A stretch of DNA of 64,000 nt from Brasenia schreberi (lineage: Eukaryota > Streptophyta > Magnoliopsida > Nymphaeales > Cabombaceae): contig JAYKKT010000064.1 in NCBI GenBank assembly GCA_036023115.1, forward strand, positions 7,882,501 through 7,946,500, in the 5' to 3' direction. This document shows, piece by piece, positions 53,028 to 64,000 of the stretch. How positions within the stretch are numbered: position 1 is the first letter of the stretch; each line of letters opens with the position of its first letter. Under the pieces are notes generated by a model. The model saw only the letters and a program-made list of their open reading frames with translations, did not search any database and was not told the origin of the DNA. The position numbers and the translations under genes were made by a program.

Positions 53028-56000
53028 CGCCCCCTTAAGTTGACTCCTGAAGACTTGTAATTTTCAACTGAGACAGTGCTTTCTGAAGGCCATTGACTGA
53101 TGCTGATTTGGTGAAAATGTCTGCCAATTGATCCTTTGAGCGAATTGAAAATTCCTTTAGAAATCTTTTCTCTGATAAAGTGACAGTCGATCTCAATGTG
53201 CTTTGTCCTTTCATGGAAGACGGGATTCTGTGCTATTTGCAGGGCAACTTTACTGTCTGTAAAGAATGTAATCAGAGAGTTTTCTTTAAATCCAATTGCT
53301 TCTAAGAATGAGATAATCCAGTGTCCCTCACACATACCTAGAGCGATAGCTCGTTATTTTGCCTCTGCACTAGACCGGGCTACCACAGACTGTTTCTTGC
53401 TTTTCCAGGATACAGTATTTCTTCCAACACGTATTACATAGCCTGATGTTGACTTTCGATCAGTCTTCGAACCTGTCCAATCAACATCGTAGTAAATTTC
53501 TATATCTAAAGTTGGGTGTAGAGTATATAGCAAGCCATACATGATAGAGGATTTCAAATATCGAATAATATAGAAAACTGTATTCATATGATGTTTAGAA
53601 GGACTGTGCATCCACCTACTTGCATATCCAACTACAAAGGTGATATCTGGTCTTGTTATCGTTACATATATCAGTTTTCCTACTAATCTTTGGTATTTTC
53701 CAACATTTTCATAGGGTTCTGCAAGCTCGAGATTATCACCCTTAGGGATTTCCATAGGAATGGAGCATATTCGGCAATCTTCCATTTTTGTTTTCTTCAG
53801 TAGGTCTAAGATATATTTCCTCTGGCTTAAGAATAATCCATTCTCTTTATGAATTACTTCTATTCCCAAAAAATAATGTAACCTTCCTAAATCTTTCAGA
53901 TCAAATAATGTATGAAGCCTTTTCTTTAGATAGGTTATACCTTCAGCATCATCCCCTGTAATGATAATGTCATCTACATATACCAGTAATATAATAGTCT
54001 TCTGATCTTGTTTGATGAAGAGTGTGTGTTCACTGACATATTGCTTAAAACCCAGCTTCATGATTCCATCACTAAATTTTTCAAACCAGACCCGTGGAGA
54101 TTGCTTTAACCCATAAAGTGATTTCTTTAACTTACAAACCTTGTTCTGCGTCTTTTCCATTGTATACTCAGGAGGTAAATCCATATAAATGTCTTCTAGA
54201 AGATCACCATGAAGGAATGCATTCTTAACATCTAACTGCCATAATTGCCATCCTTTATTTACTGCCAAACTCAAAATAATCTTGATAGTGTTCATCTTTG
54301 CAACATGAGCAAATGTTTCTATATAGTCTATACCAAAAGACTGGTTGTACCCTTTAACTACTAGTCTAGCTTTATATCTTTTTATATTGCCATCAGCCTT
54401 ATACTTTACAGAAAATACTCATTTACATCCCACTATTTTTCGTCCTGCGGGCAGATTTGTTAGTTCCCACGTGTTATTCCTTACAAGGGCTGTAATTTCT
54501 TCTTTCATTGCTATTTTCTACTCCGGATGTTGTCTTGCTTCTTCGTAGGTTTTTTGTATGAGAGTAGAATCTGCATTCATAATAAACACATGATATTCTT
54601 TGGGATAATTAGAGTAAGATACCATTTTTTCCAAGGAATATTTTCACTGTTTTCCTTTTTCCTTTTCTGATAGCAATAGGTAAGTCATCCAACTCATCTT
54701 TAGAATGCTGAGAGACTTCCTGAATCTAATGTGAAACCGATTCTGGGATGAAATTATGATCGGGAGTGATTGATAGTTGAGGAGCAACAACCTTCCTTTC
54801 CACTCTGGTATACACTTGTATATTTTTTGCATGAGAAAATGGCATCTCTTCCTATTATTCATCATGTATACGATGTGCTTTTGCTGGTGGAAGTGACATA
54901 GGGAGTCTACATAGATGAATGATCAACTTCTGATGAATCATAAAATGAAATATCTTCATGAAAAGTGACATCCATTGTAACATATAACTTTCTTCTTAGT
55001 GGATCATAGCATTTATAACCTTTTTGGGTAGACGAGTATCCTAGAAAAATACATTTAATCGCTCTAGCATCTAACTTATCCTTCAATTCACGATGAACAT
55101 GTACAAAACAAGTACAACCAAACACCCTTGGGAGCAAATGAAATTGTTTATAAGAGGGACACAATAAATGAAATGAAGTATCTCCATGGAGTACACTGCT
55201 GGGTATTCGATTTATCAGGAAGATTGCAGTTAAAACCGTTTCACCCCAATAGTATTTAGGAGCATTACATCCAATGAGAAGTGTCCTTGCAACTTCTAAT
55301 ATATGTCAATTCTTTCTCTCTGCAACCCCATTCTGTTGAGGAGAATGGGCACATGAATCTGATGCAAGATTCCCTGTGCTAGAAAGTATGAATCAAGGGA
55401 TTGAGACAATTCATAATTATCAAAAAACACTCTTCGACTTACCATATGATCTGTCGCACCTGAATCAATAACCCAAATACGTGAATAAGAACTAATATTA
55501 CCCTGAGTTAGGAAAGAAAAAGGATATGCCACCGTGGCCTGAGGATCACTGTGAGATGATATAGACGCAGATTGAGAATCAGTTAGTCTGGCTTTAAGGA
55601 GTTCAATTTCTTTCTTCATATCTGCTAATGCTAATGAGGCTGTACTATCATCATTCCTTGGTTTCTATGTCTGATCACTGCTGAAGTAAGCCCTGTTGGA
55701 TCGATTCTGATTCTGAAACTGAGTAGGTACTCCAACTAATTTCCAACATGTTTCCCTCGTATGACGTGATTTTCTACAATGTGAACAGATTAACTTATCC
55801 TTGTCTTCAGAAGTGGTCTCAGATCTGCCTTTCCCTCGTCCATAACCTCCTCTCCCCCTAGAAAAGGTAGGAGTAGATGTACCTCTTCCTATGAATGCTG
55901 AAGTTTCTGATATATCAACTTTGGTTTCCTTTTCTAGTTGCTTTCTGTCCTCTTCACGAAGTAGAAAAGAATATACTGTACTCAATGGTGGGAGTTCTTC

Positions 56001-56580
56001 TCTACTAAGAATATTGTTCTTAACAGCCTCATATTCAGAAGAAATTCTCCATAGAAGATCAAATATTTTTTGCTCTTCAAATTCTTCATTACGCTCAAGT
56101 GTGCAGCTTTGGCATTTGGTTTTGGAGTAGAATTGTAATTCCTCCCACAGACCTCTGAGTTCTGCATAGTACTCACTGATAGTTCTTCCTCCCTGTCTGC
56201 ACTTCTTAATCTTTTCTATAAGATCATACTTCTTTGCAATATTTTTTCTCTAGCATAAGCCTCTTGTACTGCCAACCATATCTCTCTGGCTGTTTCCAAG
56301 AACATAAAGGTACTACCAATGGAAGGTGCCATAGACTGAATTAACCAAGCACTCACCACTGCATTTTCTTTTCTCCATCTAGAATAAAGAGGATCTGAAC
56401 TTGAGGGTTGAGTTACTTCACCCGTTATGTAATCCCAATGCCCCCTGGCCATAATTGTCAGTTTAATTGAACGAGCCCACTGGAGATAATTTTTTCCATC
56501 TAATTTCAAATTGGTTATCTGGAACCTGTACAGAATATGAGACATGAAATATTGAAATATCACAGAGTATACGTATCTGA
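53028..56580 (-). mobile_element. Ty1/copia element 1, gag to RNase H
   Basis: Nearly complete interior on the minus strand: gag (56216-56563, LKLDGKNYLQWARSIKL), zinc knuckle CSHCRKSRHTRETCW (within 55665-55985), protease [11 protein letters not shown] (about 55430-55470), integrase C-terminal side (54907-55164), reverse transcriptase (53354-54295) and RNase H (52946-53335). Frames are broken by several stops. The 5' LTR is missing; another copia LTR starts at about 56590. Confidence 0.92.
53354..54295 (-). pseudogene. Copia reverse transcriptase and RNase H start
   Basis: A 313-codon open frame: WQLWQLDVKNAFLHGDL (palm Asp), [33 protein letters not shown] (catalytic YVDD), [13 protein letters not shown], then YVTITRPDITFVVGYASRW and the RNase H start DIEIYYDVDWTGSKTDRKST. 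It begins inside the domain, and the frame breaks before its N-terminal part and after VARSSAEAK. Copies retroelement RNA into cDNA when intact; inactive here. Confidence 0.9.
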
Positions 56581-56589
56581 GAAGATGGC

Positions 56590-56886
56590 TGTATGCGACA
56601 GTCTTCTGTGAAGCCGCTTATGCTCTTTCTTTCTCATTAAACAAATCAGTCAAGTACAAAACGATAGGGTTTCCCCTTTAAATAATAGTGGTACACTGCT
56701 ACAAATTGCCTAAATGCCATTAATGAAACATATTTAAAGCTACCTTTAAAAACGAGAAATAACAAAACAGAAAATGTCTAGAAGTAAATAAACTACACTC
56801 TAACTATTGCTTGTTGCTTTATTTGCAGATCATGATTAATGAATCTTCTTGTTGTCGACCTGCCTTTGGAGTAAACTGCTTCAACA
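56590..56886 (-). repeat. 3' LTR of copia element 2
   Basis: Ends GCTTCAACA at 56886 directly before the polypurine tract CTCCCCCTCAAGTTGGG (minus orientation). The reverse complement shares blocks with the LTR at 31930. The start at a TG near 56590 is a best guess. Confidence 0.68.
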
Positions 56887-58530
56887 CTCCCCCTCAAGTT
56901 GGGTGAAAGATGGACAAAACACCCAACTTGCTACATAGCTTCATCAGAAGATTGTTGAGTGCTTTAGTAAGTATATCAGCGCATTGATTTTTTGACTTCA
57001 CATGTTCCAATTGGAATTCGTTGGTACGTATGTTGTCTCGTATAAAGTGACGATCTATTTCAATATTTTTGTTCTCTCATGATAAATTGGGTTTGATGCT
57101 ATCTGTATTGCTGCTTTACTATCACAAAATATAGGAATAGGATCATCTGAGTAAAGACCAATTTCCGATAGTAGAGAATGCAACCACTTTCCTTCACATA
57201 TGCCAGATGTTATTGCTCTGTATTCTGATTCTGCCGTTGACCTTGCCACAATCGACTGTTTATTACTTTTCCATGAAACTATATTGCCTCCAACGAGTGT
57301 TATATAACCAGTCATTGATTTCCTATAATCAGTAGAGCCTGCCCAATCAGCATCTGTATAAACTTCGATTTGTGTATGACCATTATTCTTATATAATATT
57401 CCTTGTCCAGGAGTTGCCTTTATATACCTCAGTATATGAAAAACTGCATCCATATGAAGTTTTGAAGGACGCGTAATAGTCAAATATATAAGCTTTCCAA
57501 GTTGTTGATATCTGATTGAATCTACTTTATCAGCACCATCATCCAGTCTGAGTTTCTGATTAACATCCATAGGAGTATATAGAGGTTTGCAATTCTCCAA
57601 TTTGACTTCTCTCAATAGATCTAATGTATACTTTCTCTGATTTAAGAAAACATTAGTACCTGAGTAAGCTACTTCAATTCCCAGAAAATAATGAAGTCGT
57701 CCCAAGTCTTTAATATCAAATAATTGATGTAAATTCTATTTTAATTGTTCAATTTCTTCAACATCATCTCCGGTTACAATAATATCATCAACATATACAA
57801 GTAGAACTGTCAATTTTTCTCCCTTTTTAAAGAATAATGTGTGATCACTCACACTCTTCTTATATCCTAGGTTTAGAATACTTCTACTGAACTTCTCAAA
57901 CCATGCTCTAGGTGATTGTTTAAGTCCATAAACCATGCTCTAGGTGATTGTTTAAGTCCATATATGGCTTTCTTTAATCTGCAAACTTTATTTTCTGGAT
58001 TGACACACATTTTCATATAAACTTCTTCCTTAAGTTCTCCCTGTAAAAATGTATTCTTCACATCAAGTTGTCACATAATCCAGTTCTTTTGAGCTGCAAC
58101 ACTAATAAGAACTCTTATAGAGGTAAGCTTTACTACAGGAGCAAATGTTTCTTCATAATCAATCTCGTATGATTGACTATATCCACGAGCCACCAATCTT
58201 GCCTTATATCTCTCTAAGGACCCATCAGCTTTGTACTTTATAGTATACACCCATTTACAGCTTACAACCTTTCTTCCTGGTGGAAGATCACTAATTTTCC
58301 ATGTCTCATTCTTCTCAAGTGCCTGCAATTCAGACTCCATAGCTTCTACCCAGTGTTTCTGCTGTGATGCTTCATAGAAATTCTTAGGAAGTTGATGTAA
58401 TTCAGCTTTTAATACAAACTTCTGATAACTCTGAGATAACTAATCATAGGAAATAAATTGTGAGAGTGGATAACTGATCACAACAGTTCCATCATAATTG
58501 GACTGATTTTGTCTTATCTGGCTTATTTGA
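56887..58530 (-). mobile_element. Ty1/copia element 2, RT and RNase H only
   Basis: Minus strand: RNase H (57055-57705, YTDADWAGSTDYRKSMTGYI, VARSTAESEYRAITSGICEG), reverse transcriptase (57736-57936, YVDDIIVTGDD; 57873-58061, [16 protein letters not shown]; 58071-58340, ETWKISDLPPGRKVVSCKWV). A 32-bp tandem duplication (57899-57962) repeats the [11 protein letters not shown] codons and shifts the frame. Integrase, protease and gag are absent. The truncation near 58530 is approximate. Confidence 0.9.
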
Positions 58531-59072
58531 TTTTTCAATTTAATTCTTTCCTTTTTTATTGGCTTATTGCAGTTGAACACAATTTTGCCAATCCTCAGAG
58601 TATTTGTGAAAAAGAGATTCAAACAAAAACTGGATGCGACATTGTTGGTTTGTAACTTTTTACCATGATGGAGTCAAGGTTCATTGTCCATATATAGAGT
58701 TGCCCCCTGTTTGGTGTTTGGTCAAAATTCTTTGTTAAGATTGAAATCATCCAAGGCTGTGTCAGGTTTCCCTCTTCTTGGAATTGGGTGACACAGGACA
58801 CTCCAGCTTGATTACTGAGTTGCCATCATTATTATCTTGTGGTCTTCAGCTCATTTTGAACAACAAAGGGCTGCCAAAAACCTTGTTCATCGTTTTATCA
58901 TTTCTTTGCAAAGTTGATTTTCTTCAAAATATGGTACCATCTAGCTTGATTACTGATTCCTCTTATGTTACAGCTAAGGATTTCCACTTCTTTCTTATCT
59001 ACTTCGTTGGAGAATTTTCTGATGTCTTAGTTATTGTACATGATATATTAATAACAACAACGGACATGATAT
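58531..59072. other. Unassigned intron segment
   Basis: No transposon or gene recognised. It ends at ACATGATATATTAA-type sequence, which is repeated (about 59039 and 59064) at the edge of the following LINE piece. Confidence 0.5.
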
Positions 59073-59275
59073 ATTAACAACAACAACTAAGCCTTTTCCC
59101 ATACTATATGGGGTCAACTACATGGATTCTTTGTTTTCACATAGCCTTATCATGTGTCATGCTAGCAATTAACTCAATATAAACTAGATCATTCTATTGT
59201 TTATTTATAACATTTTTATGGTCATCTTCTTCCTTTTTTAAAATTTTCACAATCTAGTTTTTCATATCTTCTTAT
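59073..59275 (-). mobile_element. RTE LINE 3'-end fragment
   Basis: Starts with the (AAC)n tail and ACTAAGCCTTTTCCCATACT in reverse, extending about 200 bp into the C-terminal coding region. 5'-truncated, as is usual for LINEs. Confidence 0.87.
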
Positions 59276-59294
59276 GTGCATCCTTGTAAATATT

Positions 59295-59716
59295 TGTTGA
59301 TGCGTGAATGTCGAATCAGTCAAGTCGCAAATTATCGATATGTCAAGATATCAAAGCATCCAAATATGGATGTCTCAAGTCAAGAATACAACAAGAGCCA
59401 AGAGTCAAGAGAGAGCCAAAACACGAGTCAAAAGGTTGTGCAAGATAGCTTGATTTATTGATGGAGTGATACTCTATTTATAGCGTAACATATACAAATG
59501 AAAGAGAAGAGAGTAGTAACCAGAGATGAGAGAGTCAGCTGAATGCAGTTGTTAGGGATCAGGTCTCCCCAACAGCTATATTAACTAGCCATTGAGGAGC
59601 CCTGATCCCCAACGGCTAACTAGATTGCCAAGGCCGTGATGGCCCTGGCTATCCAGTACCTAAACCTGGGCCAGCATGGGCCGAGCCCTAGTGGCCTACC
59701 CTATTACATGTTAACA
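59295..59716 (-). repeat. 3' LTR of copia element 3
   Basis: From TGTTGATGCG to ATGTTAACA, followed by the polypurine tract CTCCCCCTCAAACTT (minus orientation). Length about 422 bp. No second copy, so the outer boundary is by motif only. Confidence 0.7.
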
Positions 59717-62700
59717 CTCCCCCTCAAACTTACGGTATGTATATTGAAAGTTTGTCTAACAAAAAAAAAAATCTAGGAGCCGATAACGACTTGGTGAAGA
59801 AGTCTACCATTTGCATTTCAGATGATATATAACATAAAATGAGCTTTTTCTTTAAGCATTCTTTTCGAACAAAGTGACAATATATCTCAATATACTTTAT
59901 TCTTGATACATGACACTCTTGTTGTCACAAAACAGAGTGGATGGTTATTTAAGGATGACCCCCATGTCTATCAACACCTCTATAATCCATGAGATCTCAG
60001 TAGTGATGGTTGTCATGGCTCGGTATTCTGCTTCTGTGGATGAACACTTTCTATTGCTTTTTGCATTTCTAGGAGATTAATGATTCACTTAAAAATATAC
60101 AAAAATATGTGGTGGAATGTTGATTATTGGTATCACCCCAATCTGCATTAGTATATATAGTCAAATCAAGCGAAGAGGAAGAAGTCAGAAGTACCCCCTT
60201 ATCCACAGAGTGCTTTATGTATCTCATGATTCTAATAATTGCACTCATGTGAGCACTAGTAGCAGCTTGCTGAAACTGGCTTGCAGTGTGTACGGCATGT
60301 GATATGTTTGGACGAGTGATAGTGAGATAGGTAACACCTATAAGTCGTCTGTATGGGGTAGGATTCTCTTCATTTGTTGCTCTCAATTTTGTTCAAAGAA
60401 CCTCTCATGTATCTACCTTTTTCACGTCGATTAGACCTGACCTATCAACAATTTCACTCGCAAATTTTGTTTGAGACATAAAATATCATCTATCATTACG
60501 TAAATTTGAATTCTCAAAAAATAACTAAGCAAACCCAGGTCTTTCATTTCAAATTCTTTGTGAAGATCACTTTTAGCTTGTAAGATGTCAGCTTCATCAC
60601 TTCCAGTGATGAAAATATCATCCACATACAAGAGTAGAATTACTCTACCGGCATTTGATTTCCTCATAAATAATGCAGTATCAATATACCAAGAGACAAA
60701 ATTATGCATATGCATAAAATCTTTAAAACGATCAAACCAAGCCTTTAGGTCTTGTTTAAGACCAAGAAGGCTTTTTGAAGTTTAAGAACATGATCTTGAG
60801 GAACATCAAATTCGGGAGGAGTCATATAAACATCTTAATGCAATTTTTTATTTAAAAAAGCATTTTTAACATCAAGTTGAAAAATATTCCAATTTTGTAT
60901 TGATTATAAAGAGATCAAATGCCATAGCAAAATTTAAAATCTCCCTACCTTCCTCGTTTATGTCCCCAAAACCAAAGTTTCCATGAATCCCTTAATATCC
61001 TAATGCCTCTTTACCAACATGTCCATTTAAATCTCCTCCTAAACAAATCATCTCCGTTTGTGGAATCTTTTGAAACACCTTACCTAACTCTTCTCAAACA
61101 ACTGTCTTTATACTATCTTCTAGTCCTACGGGGTGCGTAAGCACAAACTACATTCAAAACCTCTGCTCCTAACACTAATTTCAACGTCATGATTCGGTCA
61201 CCATATCGTTGTGTGTCTACTACACTCTCCTTTAAATCTTTATTTATGATTATACCAACTCCGTTTCGAGCATTTTCTTTACCTGAGTACCATAATTTAA
61301 AACCTGTATCCTCTATCTCTTTTGCTTTTTCTTCAACCCATTTTGTCTCTTGTAAACATAGAATATGAATCTTTCTCCGAATCATAGTATCTACCACCTC
61401 CATTAGCTTACTGGATAATGTTCCGATATTCCAATAACCAATACGAATCTTATTATCTAGGACTAGCTTCCTTACCTCCCGTATCCGTCCATAATCAAAA
61501 TGCGGAGACCCTCTCTGAAAAATTTTCACTACATTCGGGCGGCAATGTAGTGGGACTAACTTCTTTACCCACACCCGTCCATGATGTGGGAACCCTCTCT
61601 GCAATTGATCCACTACATTCGGGTGAAAATGTAGTGGCCCTTGCTTACTTCTTACTGCATTCGGGCTCTGCAGCACGTCGCTAGGCAGGGACACTCCCAA
61701 AGCAATGCTCATAATTTTTGTAATCCATGTTATAAAAATCCGACGAAGTTTTACGCTGGCTGTCGGAAACCTAACACAATCCTCCTCCTTTATCCGGGCT
61801 TGGGACCGGCAATGCAAGGGTGATCCCTTAGATGGGCGGATTTTTTATAAACCGATCTACATCCAATAATTTTTTTATCCTTGGGTTTGGGAACAATAGA
61901 CCAAGTTTTAGCTTTATGCAATGTAGTAAACTATTCTTGCACGACATTCTCTCATTTTGGAATGTCCTTGGCTTGATGGTAGAACCTATGCTCTTTTACT
62001 TGTAAAAGGGTGGCAATCAAGTTTTTTCGTTGAGGTCTAAAAAATTCATAAAATACAAAACATCGAGGAGGTTTCGAAATTTAGGTTTTAGTGCAGCGAA
62101 AAAGGGTCAAGAATATGTTGTGTGTCTTCAACATCATTCTCATAATGTTTGATAACATCAAGATTGTCTTCAAGATCACTATGATCAATTTCACTATCTT
62201 CTAAATTAAAAAATCATATAATTTTTTTTTTTTATTATTTTCAATAGAACTAGATTTATAATAATAGTTATCTTCAAGAAATTTCACATCCTTAGAAATA
62301 TATAGTTTATCATTGATAGGGTTAAAATATTTATATCCCTTTTTGTGAATTCCATATCAAAGAAAAACACATTCAATAGCTCTAGGAGACAACTTATCAT
62401 TTTTATCAATACAAACAAAACATTTGCAACCAAAAAACTTAGTCTTTCATAATAAAAAAAGAGATTATATAATTTTTCAAAAGGAGAAATATTTTAAAGA
62501 CGAGTTGAACGCATTCTATTCATGATATATACGGCGGTAAGAGTAGCCTCCGCCATAAGAACTTATAAATATTACTATCAATTAAAAATTTAAAAGTGTT
62601 CTATAAGTTTCTATAATATGCCTATATTTTCTTTCTGCTAACTCATTTTTTTGTGGGGTTTTGGTGCAACTTATTTTTATGTATAATCCCATTTGTTTCA

Positions 62701-63498
62701 AAGAAAATTTAAAATCCTTTGATAAGTATTCTCTTCCCGAGTCGGATCTAAAAATCTTAATAGTAGAACCGAATTGATTCTTTACTTTATTATGAAAAAT
62801 CAAATATTTTTCAAATACTTCCGATTTATGTTTCAATAGATATATCAAAGTAAAGCGAGTAAAGTTATATATAAATATTACATAATATTGTACTCCTCCT
62901 TTGCAAATAATAGGGGCCGATCCCCAAATATCGGAATGTATTAATTCAAAAGATTTGTTACAAAATTTCTTTCACAAAAATGTAGATGATGCATTTTCCC
63001 AAGGATACATTCTTTACAATCAAAATTATGAATCTCATTTATCTTCAACAAAGAAAAATTACAGTCTATGCATATTCAAATGTCCAAGTCGCTCATGTCA
63101 AAGAGTAGTATCATGAACTACATCATAAGATTCAAAATTTGGCATAATTAAACTATCTATTTTGTATATTCCACTTTCTCTATGACCTTGACTAATCACC
63201 TTCTTCGATTAGTGATCCTGTACTACATAATTATTAGATGAGAAAGTGACTAAACAACCATTATCACAAATCTGAGCAACTGAGAGAAGATTTAGATTCG
63301 ACTTACGTATAAAATTTACATTTTGAATTTTAAAATCTTTTTTTTCAAATTTTTAATTTTTTTAATTTAAAGTTTCGTACCACCGACGGTAAAAACATGT
63401 TTTTCAAAGATATCTTGAGAATTTTTTAAAGATTTTTTACTATGGGTCATATGAAATGAAGCACCTGAGTCTAAGAACCAAGACATACCTTGAGAGGT
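59717..63498 (-). mobile_element. Ty1/copia element 3, interrupted by LINE piece
   Basis: Minus strand: RNase H and RT end (60069-60386, YLTITRPNISHAVHTASQF; 60431-60715, LLYVDDIFITGSDEADI), RT start (61842-62100), integrase (62582-62848, FRSDSGREYLSKDF, TPQKNELAERKYRHI with its catalytic Asp and Glu), pre-integrase region, and protease GMSWFLDSGASFHMTHS near 63445-63490. Interrupted at 60895-61841 by an RTE piece. Truncated at about 63498, where another LTR starts. Gag missing. Confidence 0.9.
60895..61841 (-). mobile_element. RTE LINE 5' half lacking its 3' end
   Basis: Reverse copy of the LINE 5' region, starting at TCCGCCCATC (61841 side). It covers the leader and the endonuclease domain: 61113-61817 contains [40 protein letters not shown] and VVCAYAPR. 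It ends inside the endonuclease ([14 protein letters not shown] equivalent). The 3' end and tail are absent. Confidence 0.88.
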
Positions 63499-63508
63499 GG
63501 AGAGTTTT

Positions 63509-63836
63509 GAAGTTCCACAACAGAAATCATCTTTTATTGATAATAACGAGAGAATACATCAAGTGGAGGAAGGAGGAGCAGGTCAGCACCCTTGGTTGTT
63601 GCCCCCTGCATCTCACGTTTTCACCTACTTACACTAACCTAATTACAAAGCCAGACTTTATGATACTATTCTAACTTTTAAAAGACTTAACTACCCCTAA
63701 TTAGTGACTAACATAACTCAATTCCCAATGGATGAGGATACGATCCATTGGGATGTCCAATACAAACTAAAGACTTTAAACTTAAACTTAAAACACTAAG
63801 AATAATAACAAGGGCTTCAACTTGATTTCCAAAACA
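63509..63836 (-). repeat. 3' LTR of copia element 4
   Basis: From TGAAGTTCCAC to CAAAACA. Closely related to 52689-53027 throughout and followed by a polypurine tract (CCCTCTCAAGTTGAATG). It marks a second member of the element 1 family. Confidence 0.8.
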
Positions 63837-64000
63837 CCCTCTCAAGTTGAATGACTTGTAATTCTCAACTGAGCAAGTGCTTTCTGAAGGCTATTGACTA
63901 AAACTGGTTTCTAATTGATCTTCTAAACGTAAATGGACCAGGTTGAAGATGCCTTGGGAAATATTTTCTCTGATAAAGTGACAATCTATTTCAATGTGTT
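63837..64000 (-). mobile_element. Ty1/copia element 4, RNase H end, cut by window
   Basis: The sequence after the LTR parallels 53043-53206 of element 1 (TTCTCAACTGAGCAAGTGCT, TTTCTCTGATAAAGTGACAA). The rest lies beyond the window. Confidence 0.8.

Overview
The window is plant nuclear DNA, most likely from an angiosperm with a large, repeat-rich genome. The evidence is GT-AG introns, a plant-specific kinesin, and plant Ty1/copia, hAT and RTE-type elements. The order is not resolvable; the very long, transposon-filled introns would suit a magnoliid, a basal lineage or a large-genome eudicot.

One host gene dominates and runs on the + strand from 2284 to at least 50712. It encodes a class-14 kinesin of the KAC/KCA type (KIN-14A/B; chloroplast actin-based movement, CDKA;1-associated). 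Exons were placed by matching the remembered family sequence to GT/AG junctions. Exons 1-16 (759 codons) join in phase without a stop. Two later exons (49163-49510 and 50614-50712) are also intact. The part between them (48536-48993) lacks two conserved blocks and is out of frame, so the locus may be a pseudogene or a damaged paralogue. The 3' end of the gene is not in the window.

Almost everything else is transposon sequence inside introns. Intron 1 (2500-8908) has a truncated copia element and an RTE LINE, itself interrupted by a small LTR element carrying apparent fragments of two host genes. Intron 8 (14074-24402) has two hAT elements around a copia remnant. Intron 9 (24495-44126, 19.6 kb) has copia pieces on both strands, hAT copies (one deleted, one internally duplicated), a full-length RTE LINE with a 13-bp target-site duplication nested in a copia element, a foreign-looking terminal exon and a 230-bp tandem duplication. 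The last 13 kb (50713-64000), presumably another intron, holds four minus-strand copia elements or remnants and RTE pieces.

No tRNA, rRNA, CRISPR array or prokaryotic feature was seen. The most interesting observations are the gene-capturing LTR element, a 23-bp RTE micro-insertion with a 17-bp duplication beside the exon 6 splice acceptor, two nonsense codons shared by all copies of one hAT family, and the damaged kinesin C-terminal region.
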